DNA of 64,000 bases. Origin: Bacillota bacterium. GTDB lineage: Bacteria; Planctomycetota; UBA8108; UBA1146. This document shows positions 6,746-15,262 of the stretch, piece after piece; the first letter of the stretch is position 1; each line of letters begins with the position of its first letter. Made by a program: the position numbers and the translations under genes. Location: positions 1-64,000 of the forward strand of contig QNYK01000062.1 in the NCBI GenBank assembly GCA_003973385.1, read 5' to 3'. The notes under the pieces are model-generated. The model did no database searches. It was not told the DNA's origin and saw only the letters and a list, made by a program, of their open reading frames with translations.

Positions 6746-9445
6746 TTGTCGGTCGATCTACTGCAACTGGAACGCCGCTGGCGGGAGCACTGGCTCGCGA
6801 ATCCACCCATCTCGCCGATTCAACCCGACTCCGGCGATGCTCACTCACCAGCGGATGGCGAGTCGAACACCGATGCGGGCAGCGTCACGGAGTCTGTTCC
6901 TGAAGATCCTTCAGTCGACGAGACAGCATCCGACGAGACAGCATCCGACGAGACAACATCCGACGAGACGGCTTCGGATGATTCATCCGAGGCAGTGGCC
7001 GTTGACGATGAGAAAACCGAAGCGCCCGAGGTTCAGGAGACCACCGCCGAGGAGACTCGAGGTGGTGACATCAGCGATGATGACTCTGCTGCGGATGACT
7101 CTGCTGCGGATGACTCTGGCGAATCTTCACAGTCTTCTGACGATCAACCTTCACGTCCCTTCTTCTGTCTGGATATGTTTCCCTATCCATCTCTCGACGG
7201 CTTCAGCGTCAATCAACTCAGGGGCATCGCCATCAACGATGTGGTGGCGAGGTATCAGCGATCTCGAGGACGTGAAGTGTTCCGTCCGATGGGTTGGGAC
7301 TCTTTTGGTGTTTCCATCGAGGAGGAAGCGCGAGCCGCGAATATTCCACCGCAGCAGGTTGTCGAGCGAGGCATCCAGAAGATGAGAGACCAGTTGCATT
7401 ACTTCGGTGCAATGGTGCACTGGGATCACGAACTCAACAGTTCCGATCCAGAGTGTTATCGCTGGTCTCAATGGATCTTCCTGAAACTCCACGAAAAGGG
7501 GCTGGTGCGCTACGAAAATGGCTGGAAGGTCGCCATCACGGATTACGCCGAGTCGCTGCACTCGGGATTGAAACAACTCAAATGGCCTGCTCGCACCAAA
7601 CTGCTGCAGAGGAACTGGATCGGACGCCGCGAAGGGACCCGCCTGACCCTCAAGGCCAGCGCTGAGTTGCTCGATGGCTGGGACGAACTCGATGTCTTCT
7701 CGTGGCGCATAGATGCCCTTGCTGAAGCGACCTTCGTGGTGCTTTGCCCGGAGCATCCGCTGCTGGAGAAGATCGTCGATCCGATTCAGAAGGAAGATGT
7801 GGAGCAGTACCTCGAAACGTGCGGCAGCCTCAGCGAACGGGAACGGATCGTCGGACGCGGAAGTGCGGATGGAGTCCCGACCGGCGGATACTGCCTGAAT
7901 CCAGTCACTCTCGATAAGATGCCGATCTGGGTCAGCAGTTATGTGCTACCAGAGATTCGTTTCGGAGCGATCCTCGGCATTCCTTCTGCACATCCAGAGC
8001 ACAAGGAATTTGCCAACAGTTTTGGACTGCCGACGAGTCGGGGCCAGTTGAAACACGGCAGAAGAAGGCGTCGCTCAGGACGTCGCAGGGGAGGCGATGG
8101 ATCGGACTCTTCACGGTCGATGCAAGCATCGCTGGAGGCGCGCGATCTGGTCAAGTCGCATATCGACTGGAAGTTGCACGACTGGGCATTCGAGCGCCAG
8201 AGAGTCTGGGGCGAACCGATACCCATCGTTGAATGTGCAGAGTGCGGCCAGGTGCCGGTACGAGAGGATCAACTTCCCGTGCAGCTTCCTGAGATGGACC
8301 AGTTGAAGGCTCCGGTCGATGGTGAAAGTGGACTCTCTCAGTACGAGGAGTGGATCCAGACCGAGTGCCCCGAATGCGGCGGGTCCGCCAGGCGATGTAC
8401 CGATACGATGCCGGACTGGATCGCTTCCTGCTGGACCCATCTCCGGTCCCTCAACCCCGGACTCGAGGGACAGATCGCCTCGCCGCGGCAGCTGGCCCAC
8501 TGGACTCCGGTGAACCTCTGTGTCGGCGGTATCGAGCATGCTGAGTTACACCTGCTCTATGTCAGATTCGTGAGCCACTTTCTCAAGGAACTGGGAATCA
8601 CCCAGCGGCGCGAACCGTTCCGGAGGCTTTTCAATCAGGGCCGTATCCGTGCCCCCGGTGTCGTGGATGAAGTGGATCCAACCAGCGCCCACAGGGGGCC
8701 CAGGGTGCTCGCCGAGGATTTCCTGGAACAGTACGGTGCCGATGCGATGAGGCTCCACCTGTTGTTCCTCGGTCCTCCTCAGGACCATGCAGAATGGAAT
8801 GAAGAGGGGTTGCGTGGCTGCGCCCGATTCTTGCAACGAACCCACGAAATGATTCTTCACCGCCACGGCAAGGGACGCTTCGTGAGCCGTAATGTACTGG
8901 TTGCCAAGCACCGCCTCGTCAGGAGGGTGAGTCGGGCGATTCGAAATTTCCGCCTCAACAAGGCGATCAGCGCCTTCATGGAATTCGTGAAGTTGCTGCG
9001 AGGAGAGAACCTCAGTATCGAGGAGGTCGACCGACAGACTCTCAAGACATTTGTCGTGCTGCTGGCTCCCTTTGCGCCTCACATGGCTCACGAGTTGTGG
9101 CAGGAGATCGGCGAGACATCCTCGCTGGATCAGGAGCCATGGCCAGATCATAGTGAAGAGTTGCTCGAACCTTCGGAGGTCTCGCTCGCCGTGCTGGTCA
9201 ACGAGAAGATCGTGGATCGGATCACTGTGGATCTGGATGCACCCAAGACTCAGGTGATCGAGCAGGCGCTGAAACTGAAATCTGTCCAGGCAAGGACCGG
9301 CGGGCGTCCTGCAGATCGCGTCGTGCATGTCCCTGATCGATTGCTCAAGTTGATCTATTCAGATGTCATAACAGGTGCCGCTTCAGAGTCACCGGAAGCC
9401 GCATCCGATGCTGGATCGACCGATCAGAAGGCCGATCAGAGCTGA
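6746..9445 (+). CDS. Divergent leucyl-tRNA synthetase-like protein, probably non-catalytic
   Basis: ORF 6632-9445; likely start TTG at 6746 after GAGGAGG. LeuRS landmarks retained: CLDMFPYPS, FRPMGWDSFG, LLQRNWIGRREG, DWAFERQRVWGEPIPIV, CVGGIEHAELHLLYVRF, FNQGRIRAPG, FLEQYGADAMRLHLLFLGP, VLLAPFAPHMAHELW, C-terminal VNEKIVDRITVDLDAP. Signature motifs are altered (see findings). Confidence 0.88.
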   Translation: MSVDLLQLERRWREHWLANPPISPIQPDSGDAHSPADGESNTDAGSVTESVPEDPSVDETASDETASDETTSDETASDDSSEAVAVDDEKTEAPEVQETTAEETRGGDISDDDSAADDSAADDSGESSQSSDDQPSRPFFCLDMFPYPSLDGFSVNQLRGIAINDVVARYQRSRGREVFRPMGWDSFGVSIEEEARAANIPPQQVVERGIQKMRDQLHYFGAMVHWDHELNSSDPECYRWSQWIFLKLHEKGLVRYENGWKVAITDYAESLHSGLKQLKWPARTKLLQRNWIGRREGTRLTLKASAELLDGWDELDVFSWRIDALAEATFVVLCPEHPLLEKIVDPIQKEDVEQYLETCGSLSERERIVGRGSADGVPTGGYCLNPVTLDKMPIWVSSYVLPEIRFGAILGIPSAHPEHKEFANSFGLPTSRGQLKHGRRRRRSGRRRGGDGSDSSRSMQASLEARDLVKSHIDWKLHDWAFERQRVWGEPIPIVECAECGQVPVREDQLPVQLPEMDQLKAPVDGESGLSQYEEWIQTECPECGGSARRCTDTMPDWIASCWTHLRSLNPGLEGQIASPRQLAHWTPVNLCVGGIEHAELHLLYVRFVSHFLKELGITQRREPFRRLFNQGRIRAPGVVDEVDPTSAHRGPRVLAEDFLEQYGADAMRLHLLFLGPPQDHAEWNEEGLRGCARFLQRTHEMILHRHGKGRFVSRNVLVAKHRLVRRVSRAIRNFRLNKAISAFMEFVKLLRGENLSIEEVDRQTLKTFVVLLAPFAPHMAHELWQEIGETSSLDQEPWPDHSEELLEPSEVSLAVLVNEKIVDRITVDLDAPKTQVIEQALKLKSVQARTGGRPADRVVHVPDRLLKLIYSDVITGAASESPEAASDAGSTDQKADQS
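6916..6975. repeat. 4 x 15-bp tandem repeat encoding (S)DETASDETASDETTSDETAS
   Basis: Units cgacgagacagcatc / cgacgagacagcatc / cgacgagacaacatc / cgacgagacggcttc. Confidence 0.95.
7079..7117. repeat. About 2.6 x 15-bp tandem repeat (gatgactctgctgcg) encoding DDSAADDSAADDS
   Basis: Direct reading of 7079-7117. Confidence 0.9.
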
Positions 9446-9616
9446 TCAGATCGTCGCCAGTTCTGCCGTTTCCCGGTCGATACTCACTGAATTCAGCCAG
9501 TTGGGGCTCGGTCTCTTTGCCCGACTTTCCATTCTCATCGTAGTCTTCTTTGAGGGCCATCCTGTCGGGTTGGTCCAGACGGTTCCGGGGCCTGCCCGCA
9601 CCGAAACGGGGGAAAC

Positions 9617-10810
9617 TTGAAGGACTACCATCCAAATCGCGTTGCACTGACCATCTTCGTGGCCTTTGCGCTGCTCTGGACCGTGTCCATCTCATCGATG
9701 GCCACGGATCGGGTCGCGACCGCCGAGGTGACATCCAGCACCGTGGATCACACTTCACACCAGCAGCAAATCGTCGCGACCATCCAGGATGAGCTGGATG
9801 TGGTGGTCAACGCCGATGTCAGTGACTTCGAGGTCGGTCCTGAAACGAGTCCCGTGGTCGAGATCTCGAGCCAGATTCTCGCGGAAGAACGCGCCAGGAT
9901 CATGCGCGAACTGGATCTATCCAGAGATGGCTTGAAGCGTTGGGTCGGTAACGAGATCGATCAGACGCGACAGAAGATCGAAGCCCTGGATTCTCGCATC
10001 GAAGCGCGGATTGACGCGATGACTCCGGAAGTGTTGCCAGTACAGCAACAGTATGTTCCCGGCAATCACCGAGACAAGGTGGAGCGGATGATCTATCCAG
10101 TGGTGCAGCTGAGAGGCAACGGTACCGTTGGAAGTGGCGTCGTGCTCAGCAGTGTTCAGGTGAATGAAAACCAGTGGGCGACCTGGATCGTGACCGCATA
10201 CCATGTCGTTGAAGAAGTGCGTGATTTCTCCAGCGATGAGGTGGTTGTTCGCGAGATCAGGTTCTTCGATCCCGATCTCGGCCGACTGGGGAGCGAGATC
10301 CACGAGGGTGTGGAGATCGCCTCGTTAGCCTCCTCCGACCTTTCTCTGGTGCGAGTCCACTTGGCCGAGAGGTGGGCCTACCTCGCAATTCCTGCGAGCG
10401 AGAAAGCGTGTCTCCAGTTGTCGGTGTTCGACAGCGTGTATGCCGTCGGTTGCCCGCTGGGAAATCAGCCGCTTCCGACCATCGGAGAGATCTCGTCACA
10501 GTACAAGCCAGTCGCCGATGAGGTGTTCTGGATGGTCAGTGCGCCGACCTTCTTCGGCAACTCCGGCGGTGGAATCTTCCTCGCTGGCGATGGCAGACTC
10601 GTCGGCATCAGCAGCATGATCTACACCTACGGCAAGAGGTCTCCGATGGTGGTACCTCATATGGGACTGTTCGTGCCCCTTCAGACGGTACGCTCCTGGC
10701 TGCGCAGGGAGGGTTTTGCGCACCTGATAGGGGATCCCGGGCCGCTGACGCCAGTTCCTGCCGCCAGCAGCCCCGAGCAGGCCAAAAGCAGCGTTTCCGG
10801 GTCGTTTTGA
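9617..10810 (+). CDS. Exported/membrane-anchored trypsin-like serine protease (S1C-like)
   Basis: 397 aa; N-terminal hydrophobic segment, coiled-coil region, GSGVVLSS, TAYHVV (His), SDLSLVRV (Asp), TFFGNSGGGIF (Ser). Confidence 0.8.
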   Translation: MKDYHPNRVALTIFVAFALLWTVSISSMATDRVATAEVTSSTVDHTSHQQQIVATIQDELDVVVNADVSDFEVGPETSPVVEISSQILAEERARIMRELDLSRDGLKRWVGNEIDQTRQKIEALDSRIEARIDAMTPEVLPVQQQYVPGNHRDKVERMIYPVVQLRGNGTVGSGVVLSSVQVNENQWATWIVTAYHVVEEVRDFSSDEVVVREIRFFDPDLGRLGSEIHEGVEIASLASSDLSLVRVHLAERWAYLAIPASEKACLQLSVFDSVYAVGCPLGNQPLPTIGEISSQYKPVADEVFWMVSAPTFFGNSGGGIFLAGDGRLVGISSMIYTYGKRSPMVVPHMGLFVPLQTVRSWLRREGFAHLIGDPGPLTPVPAASSPEQAKSSVSGSF

Positions 10811-10994
10811 CCCGGAGCGGCTGGCACAGTATCCTGCGTAGGTACGAGATTCCGAAATCTGGCTCATGCCGGGTACTCAACGGATGCTGGCCCGATACCG
10901 AGGAACCCACCGTGGACCCCTCGGCGACGATGAATCGGGGCACTGAGAACTGAATCACCGTCGGGGAGCAGAGTTCCCCGGCTCGCTGGAAGGA

Positions 10995-12230
10995 TTGATT
11001 TCGATGAACACTGGTTCCCCCGCCGGAAGATTATTCGCCGGTCTCATGCTGCTGATGGCATTTCTGATCTGGAGTACTCCTGTCCAGCAGGCCGATGCTA
11101 CCCAGCGCCTCCAGGATCCCGCGCCGGTTACTCTCCCGGACAGGGAGACGAAGCAAGCCGCAGTGGATGACATCCTGGGTGAGGACATTCTCGGTATTGC
11201 GAAGAGTGATCCTGCTGCGATGGAAGTGATTCAGAAGTACATCGACGCGGTTGGCGGACGCGAGGCGATGCTGTCGATCACTGACCGTGTCGAGCGGTTC
11301 AAGAACACGAAGATCGATCCGACCAATGAGACCGTGATGAAGATGGCTCGTTTCCTCAAGCGGACCGGTGAAGGTGTGCTGATGATCCGAGAAGAATGGC
11401 AACTGCCAGGTCTTGGTCTGACCAAGAACAATGAGCCCCTCAACTTCGTGCAGGTATATGATGGAGAAAAGGCATGGGTCAAGGCGATGGGGGCTGTGTC
11501 TCCGCTCGCTGGCAAGACTCTCATCGTGTTTGTCTGGGATAAACACATCGATGATTTCTTCATCACCTTCCAGGACAATGGCTACATCGCCAGTCTGAAG
11601 GAAGACCAGACGGTCCTCGGAACTGCCTGCAAGATGGTTGAACTGAAGTCCTTTGCGGGTAACCAGGTGCAGATGTTTGCGTTCTCCGACGAGGACGGGC
11701 TGTTGTTGCGCAAGACCTGGAACGAAGGTCAGGCACCGGCAGTGATCAAGAAGGAAGTATTCTTCAGCGAGTACACTCGAATCCGGTTCAGCGATGATCG
11801 AAATCGCTGGATCAAGATTCCTACCATCAAGAAGATCTTCGAGGACGGTGAACTGAGCCTCGAACAGAACTACGATGAGATCGCACTCAACTCAGGAGTC
11901 TCTCCGACGCTATTTGGTCGTCCTGAGGGTCGATCTTTTGATGAAGTGCGACGTGAGCGCGAAGCGGCTCGCGCTGCCGAGCAGGAGGCGTCCGCAGGTG
12001 ATGCGGAGGCTGGTGAGAAGAAGCCAGTGTGGGAAAGGCCCAAGCCGAAGCCGAAACCAGTGTGGGAAAAGCCGAAGCCGAAACCAGTGATAAAACCGGA
12101 CATTCTGCCAAAGCCAGATCCGAAACCCGATCCAAAGCCAAAACCAGATCCGAAGGTTTTTGATCTCGATTCAAACAACATTCCGGATTTGCTCCAGCGC
12201 GAATCTGCTCTGGTCGATCACTTGTGTTAA
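10995..12230 (+). CDS. Secreted protein with LolA-like N-terminal domain and Lys-Pro-rich C-terminal stretch
   Basis: 411 aa; signal peptide (RLFAGLMLLMAFLIWSTPVQQADA), VIQKYIDAVGGREAMLSI..., then KPKPKPVWEKPKPKPVIKPDILPKPDPKPDPKPKPDPK. Confidence 0.7.
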   Translation: MISMNTGSPAGRLFAGLMLLMAFLIWSTPVQQADATQRLQDPAPVTLPDRETKQAAVDDILGEDILGIAKSDPAAMEVIQKYIDAVGGREAMLSITDRVERFKNTKIDPTNETVMKMARFLKRTGEGVLMIREEWQLPGLGLTKNNEPLNFVQVYDGEKAWVKAMGAVSPLAGKTLIVFVWDKHIDDFFITFQDNGYIASLKEDQTVLGTACKMVELKSFAGNQVQMFAFSDEDGLLLRKTWNEGQAPAVIKKEVFFSEYTRIRFSDDRNRWIKIPTIKKIFEDGELSLEQNYDEIALNSGVSPTLFGRPEGRSFDEVRREREAARAAEQEASAGDAEAGEKKPVWERPKPKPKPVWEKPKPKPVIKPDILPKPDPKPDPKPKPDPKVFDLDSNNIPDLLQRESALVDHLC

Positions 12231-12258
12231 CGGTCGCCATCGAAAGATGATGGATCAC

Positions 12259-12294
12259 AAGGGGAAACCGCTTTGCGGTTTCCCCTTGTTTTTT
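12259..12294 (+). terminator. Rho-independent terminator
   Basis: AAGGGGAAACCGC-TTT-GCGGTTTCCCCTT followed by GTTTTTT. Confidence 0.95.
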
Positions 12295-13369
12295 AGTTCG
12301 GCGAATCTGGGCGCGGCTTGAGCACCAGCTGGCCGCAGGCTCCATCGATATCGAGGCCGCGGCTGCGACGAGCAGTGACGGAGCCCTCGTAGTTCTTCTG
12401 AACCATCGACTGGAATCGACCCACCTCTGCTGCTCCCGCAGCGGTATAAGGCGCACCTTCGAAGGGGTGGAAGGGAAGCAAGTTGATGTGAGCGCCACAT
12501 CTCGCTGCGAAGAGGGCCAGTGCCTTCGCTTCTTCGTCGGAATCATTGATCCCCGGTAGCAGTACATATTCGATGCTGATCCTGCGCGATTCGCCGCGGA
12601 TCTCCTCCAGTACTTCGCCGAGTTGATCGAGATCGTGGCGCGTGTTGATGGGCACGATACTGTTGCGGGTCTCAGGAATAGCACTGTGAAGGCTGACAGC
12701 GAGACGAACCTGGGGGTGATCCTTGACCAGTTCCCGGATTCTGGGAACAACTCCGACGGTCGATACGGTGATGCGACGCGGGCTGAAGTGAAAACCCTGC
12801 GCGGACGAGAACCAATCGATGGCACGAGAGACCGCTGGGTAATTGTGGAGCGGTTCACCCATGCCCATGAACACGACCTGAGTCACACCGCAAAGGCCTT
12901 CGGCGGTGGTTGCCGCATGAACTGCAAGCCACTGCGAGACAATCTCGCGAGAGTGCAGGTTGCGAGTCAACTTCATGGTGCCGGTGGCGCAGAAGGTACA
13001 TCCAGCAGCACAGCCGACCTGGCTGGAGATGCAAAGGGTTCCTCGATCCTCTGTCGGAATCCAGACAGATTCGATCGATAGACCATCCTCGAGAATGAAT
13101 CTGAACTTGATGGTGCCATCGGACGATCGCAATTGCTCTGCTGTGATCAGCGGGGATCGGAGCAGTCCAGTGGATAGATCCTGGCGCAGAGCTTCAGGAA
13201 GGGATGTCATCTCTTCAGGATCGTAGATTCTGCCCTCGATCAGGTGTTGCCTCACCTGCTTTGCCCTGTAACCAGGAAGCTCGTGTTGCTGGCACCACCG
13301 CTCGAGGTGCTGGTCGAGGTACTCCGGGGGCAGGTCGAAGAGGTGTTCCGGTGCTGACGATTCGCTCAC
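12293..13369 (-). CDS. rlmN: 23S rRNA (adenine(2503)-C(2))-methyltransferase RlmN
   Basis: Radical SAM motif CAAGCTFCATG, GMGEPL, SLHSA; C-terminal Cys in DGACGQL. Likely GTG start at 13369 (GTGA overlap with the upstream stop); ORF track extends to 13417. Confidence 0.95.
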   Translation of the reverse strand: MSESSAPEHLFDLPPEYLDQHLERWCQQHELPGYRAKQVRQHLIEGRIYDPEEMTSLPEALRQDLSTGLLRSPLITAEQLRSSDGTIKFRFILEDGLSIESVWIPTEDRGTLCISSQVGCAAGCTFCATGTMKLTRNLHSREIVSQWLAVHAATTAEGLCGVTQVVFMGMGEPLHNYPAVSRAIDWFSSAQGFHFSPRRITVSTVGVVPRIRELVKDHPQVRLAVSLHSAIPETRNSIVPINTRHDLDQLGEVLEEIRGESRRISIEYVLLPGINDSDEEAKALALFAARCGAHINLLPFHPFEGAPYTAAGAAEVGRFQSMVQKNYEGSVTARRSRGLDIDGACGQLVLKPRPDSPN

Positions 13370-13983
13370 GACGAACCCGCAACGATCTCGCCACGGGGGC
13401 CGAGCAGTAGTTTCCACGGTCCGCTTCGCGTCACATCAGGACCACGCCCCTGATACAGCACCGTTCCGTCGCCGCGACGGGTGACACGTGCAGTGGCCAG
13501 TGTCCACACGATGGTGCCGTCCTGGCGCTGCTCCTCCACGACAGCATGCTTGCCGTCACCGACCCAGGTCAGTTGCAGTGCTCCTTCGCGACGGTAGAAC
13601 GGTCGCTCAGGGTCAGGGATACGATGGATCCAGATGATGCTCTCTGCTGGCCAGTTGTAGTAGGCTCCGTCGATCTGAAACCGGGTTCGTTTCAGAGTTA
13701 CCTGGCGATTGCCCACTCGAAGGATGTCTGAGTTGCCCTCATAGAGGTAACGCGGAGTGAGATTCTCCTCACCGGGGGTCAGTTCGAAACGGAATCGAAT
13801 GCCACTCCAGTACAGAGTTGGACTCCAGAGAGTCTGTTCCAGTTGAGCGGAGGTAGCACCACTTCCGGAGTTCTGGCGACTCGACGCGACTCCTTCACAG
13901 CTGATCTGGAGAAGCAGTGCCAGAGCCAGGGTGAGCCAGGTGCACAGGATCCAGGTCCTGGAGATCGATGAGAACCTGATCAA
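13366..13983 (-). CDS. Hypothetical exported protein
   Basis: 205 aa, N-terminal hydrophobic segment ending LLLQISCEG (possible lipobox); ATGA overlap with the upstream ORF. Confidence 0.6.
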   Translation of the reverse strand: MIRFSSISRTWILCTWLTLALALLLQISCEGVASSRQNSGSGATSAQLEQTLWSPTLYWSGIRFRFELTPGEENLTPRYLYEGNSDILRVGNRQVTLKRTRFQIDGAYYNWPAESIIWIHRIPDPERPFYRREGALQLTWVGDGKHAVVEEQRQDGTIVWTLATARVTRRGDGTVLYQGRGPDVTRSGPWKLLLGPRGEIVAGSS

Positions 13984-14390
13984 GGAGTTCCTTGCCGCTG
14001 GAGGTGCCGTGTGAAGTGCTCCAGTCGGAGGATCTCGATTCGGAGTTGCTTCAGTTCATATCGAAGTTGCTGGCGTGCCGTTTTCTTGCTGCCTGTGGCT
14101 TCCAGAAATTGGCGCTCATCGAGCAGCCCCGCCGCGCACAGCAACACCTCATCGATCTGGCTCTGCTGTTGCTCAGATCCGCTCATCGAGGAGCGTGCTG
14201 CTTCGTGGCGGATTCGATTCCTCAACGCCCTCAGCGCGATCCATTCCTGTGCATCGAGAGGTTGGCGTTCGATGCTCTGAAACAATTCATCGACATAAGA
14301 GATGTTGCGAGCATCGAGGCCAGCGGCAATCAAAGTCGGGATGACGGCGGCGAGAAAGAGGCAGGGAGCCACCCGGGAAGCACGAACCAT
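13980..14390 (-). CDS. Hypothetical exported small protein
   Basis: 136 aa, signal-like N-terminus (CLFLAAVIPTLIAAGLDA), charged helical remainder. Confidence 0.55.
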   Translation of the reverse strand: MVRASRVAPCLFLAAVIPTLIAAGLDARNISYVDELFQSIERQPLDAQEWIALRALRNRIRHEAARSSMSGSEQQQSQIDEVLLCAAGLLDERQFLEATGSKKTARQQLRYELKQLRIEILRLEHFTRHLQRQGTP

Positions 14391-14456
14391 GAGGGAGTTC
14401 CTTCCGCGGACTGTTCGGGCGGCGGCAACGCCCTCTCAGAGGGTACACGATGAGCG

Positions 14457-14495
14457 CTCCGGGAGCACGGAATCTTCGATCCAGTGCTCCCGGAG
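14457..14495. repeat. 12-bp inverted repeat (stem-loop) in an intergenic region
   Basis: CTCCGGGAGCAC-15nt-GTGCTCCCGGAG, no U-tract on either side. Confidence 0.7.
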
Positions 14496-14509
14496 ACAAC
14501 AGAGAGGGG

Positions 14510-15148
14510 TTAGCTTGGATTCTGCTCGCTGCAATTTGGCGTCGATTGCACCGCTTCGGCAGCCAGGGGGTAACCGTCATCCCATGAGGTTCTTGTGCCA
14601 GCGATTGCGGAGATGGGGCGCACCTTGAAATGAGATTCGGATCGAGCAAAGCAGGGCGATATGCTGCGAAGCGCAGTTTCGATCTGGCGAGTTTGCTGGT
14701 CGCGCTTCGCGATCTGACCCTTGTAGATGCTGCGGCAATCACTGGAGATCCAGGCATCTGAGATGTCGATGCGTTCACCTGTGCGATCGCATCGAGGTCT
14801 CGGTACCGGATCTCCATCCAGGATCGCCCTCACCACCGGGTGCAGACTCAGCGGAGTTCTCACCTCATCATGACAGGCGCTACAAAACCAGGTCCGGTGA
14901 GGCTGTGTCTCGCCGATCGTTTGCCGCGAACGCTGGCGACAACCGCGGCAGTTCTGCAGGTCATGTTTCAGGTTGAAGTGCAGCCACTGCTTAATGTTTT
15001 GAAAGGAACTGCTTCGAAACTCGTGTTGGTCTTGTTGGTGCAACGTGACTCCTGGGTGGCTTCGGGAGGCCAGTTCTTCATGGGGCTCACCCGGACCAAT
15101 GCATCTACGATGCCAAACCATCGAAATTTGTCCTAAGTACATGGCCAA
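14510..15148 (-). CDS. Hypothetical Cys-rich protein
   Basis: 212 aa ORF with NCRGC ... FCSACHDE (two CxxC pairs); no family recognised. Confidence 0.4.
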   Translation of the reverse strand: MAMYLGQISMVWHRRCIGPGEPHEELASRSHPGVTLHQQDQHEFRSSSFQNIKQWLHFNLKHDLQNCRGCRQRSRQTIGETQPHRTWFCSACHDEVRTPLSLHPVVRAILDGDPVPRPRCDRTGERIDISDAWISSDCRSIYKGQIAKRDQQTRQIETALRSISPCFARSESHFKVRPISAIAGTRTSWDDGYPLAAEAVQSTPNCSEQNPS

Positions 15149-15262
15149 AATGGGGTTGGTAGGCTGCAGGGCACCATGGCGAGATCAGCACCTGTCCGCA
15201 TCGAGAGGGGATTGCCCCAGTTCATGGCAGTGAAGTGAGCAGTAGCGCTCAGTGGTGCAGCA

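Noticed and set aside
6916-7117. CRISPR-like or mobile repeat
   Set aside because: Repeats are 15-bp, contiguous, in frame and protein-coding (acidic linker); no spacers.
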